From Fidelibacterota bacterium TCS52 (GTDB taxonomy: Bacteria > Fidelibacterota > Fidelibacteria > Fidelibacterales > Fidelibacteraceae), in contig LSCC01000086.1 in assembly GCA_001577215.1 (NCBI GenBank), forward strand, positions 1-7,078: a stretch of 7,078 nt of DNA, in the 5' to 3' direction. The notes beneath the pieces were generated by a model. The model was not told where the DNA came from. It did no database searches and saw only the letters and a list, made by a program, of their open reading frames with translations. Of the stretch, positions 6,637 to 7,078 are shown in pieces. The position numbers were made by a program, and so were the translations under genes. Position 1 is the first letter of the stretch. The number at the start of each line of letters is the position of its first letter.

Positions 6637-7078
6637 TTATTTTTTCTCAATAATGTTTATAATTTTATCTCTGTTTTTATCTAACCACTTAATTGAATTG
6701 TGTAGATCATTTTTTCTGTTTATATTGATATTGAAATTAATTCCCGCTCGTTCAAATGTCTTATCATATCTTATTTTAATATTGTTTAGTAATTTTAAAT
6801 TATCAATTTTTTTATTAATTATTTTTAAATATTGTGACTGCAGAGGATACCGCAGATCATATAATTTCTTATGTAAAATTTTCACAATATCTTGCTTATC
6901 TTTTGAAGTGGGAGCTTTAAATGCTCCTTCAAAATCTATATTGTTTAAAATTGATTTAATATTTATTTCATCGCGTTGAGAAATTTCAAATAAAAAATGA
7001 AACATCTGTTCCATTTTGTTGAGTCCGATATTTAAAGGTAATAATTTTGACAACAATTTTATCTCTTTTATTTTGCTG
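6637..7078 (-). CDS. C-terminal part of a possible ParB-like partner of the SPL-like protein (N-terminus outside window)
   Basis: The reading frame is open on the - strand from the right edge of the window to TAA at 6639-6637, giving 146 visible residues; a TTG at 7056 is not a convincing start because protein-like sequence (S-K-I-K-E-I-K) continues upstream. The visible part is lysine- and isoleucine-rich, largely helical, without membrane segments or cysteines. Landmarks are L-L-P-L-N-I-G-L-N-K (beginning near the window edge), F-E-I-S-Q-R-D-E-I-N, K-x-K-Q-D-I-V-K-I-L, L-R-Y-P, and F-E-R-A-G-I-N-F-N-I. From memory these match the C-terminal region of proteins annotated ParB-like (COG1475-type, nuclease-like N-terminus) that are encoded beside SPL-like radical SAM genes; the diagnostic N-terminal domain is outside the window, so this stays tentative. 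It ends 11 bases before the SPL-like ATG, arguing for co-transcription and a joint function, possibly in DNA handling. Confidence 0.5.
   Translation of the reverse strand, partial: SKIKEIKLLSKLLPLNIGLNKMEQMFHFLFEISQRDEINIKSILNNIDFEGAFKAPTSKDKQDIVKILHKKLYDLRYPLQSQYLKIINKKIDNLKLLNNIKIRYDKTFERAGINFNININRKNDLHNSIKWLDKNRDKIINIIEKK

Noticed and set aside
6429..6979. Two hydrophobic-looking + strand frames (6429-6653 and 6653-6979)
   Set aside because: Both are antisense to the SPL-like gene and its partner. The apparent Phe/Ile/Leu richness is the reverse reading of Lys/Asn/Glu-rich codons in AT-rich DNA, not membrane proteins.

Overview
This is an AT-rich bacterial window (intergenic DNA and third codon positions are overwhelmingly A/T) carrying chromosomal genes with no plasmid, phage, IS, CRISPR, tRNA or rRNA signature. 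Four things suggest a Gram-negative member of the Fibrobacterota-Chlorobiota-Bacteroidota (FCB) group, such as an Ignavibacteria- or Cloacimonadota-like lineage: the outer-membrane beta-barrel C-terminus at the left edge, the SSB tail ending DEEPF, the near absence of Shine-Dalgarno sequences before most genes, and the base composition. This placement is inference; no single gene proves it. The standard genetic code fits, and TAA, TGA and TAG are all used as stops.

Left part (1-839, + strand): the last 119 codons of an outer-membrane beta-barrel protein, a likely intrinsic terminator, then a small VanZ-like membrane protein. Middle (916-5405, + strand): a two-part nucleoside (uridine-type) kinase with an N-terminal TGS/ThrRS-like region, a class I/II PLP-dependent aminotransferase 44 bases downstream, a roughly 200-base gene-free stretch containing an 11-T run, a predicted exported alpha/beta hydrolase of the MetX (homoserine O-acetyltransferase) fold, and 33 bases later a single-stranded DNA-binding protein with the only strong Shine-Dalgarno in the window.

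Right part (5474-7078, - strand): a radical SAM protein of the spore-photoproduct-lyase-like (SPL-like) family, preceded in the same direction, 11 bases away, by the C-terminal part of a protein that runs off the window and looks like the partner often described as ParB-like. These two probably form an operon that converges on ssb. The convergent junction holds an A/T-only hairpin, and a perfect 20-base palindrome lies inside the last codons of the SPL-like gene.

Most genes are recognisable housekeeping or widespread families. The parts that most deserve a second look are the SPL-like/partner pair, which appears to lack the spore-lyase catalytic cysteine and is unlikely to act on spore photoproduct; the exported MetX-like enzyme; and the aminotransferase with Asp in place of the usual cofactor-binding Asn.
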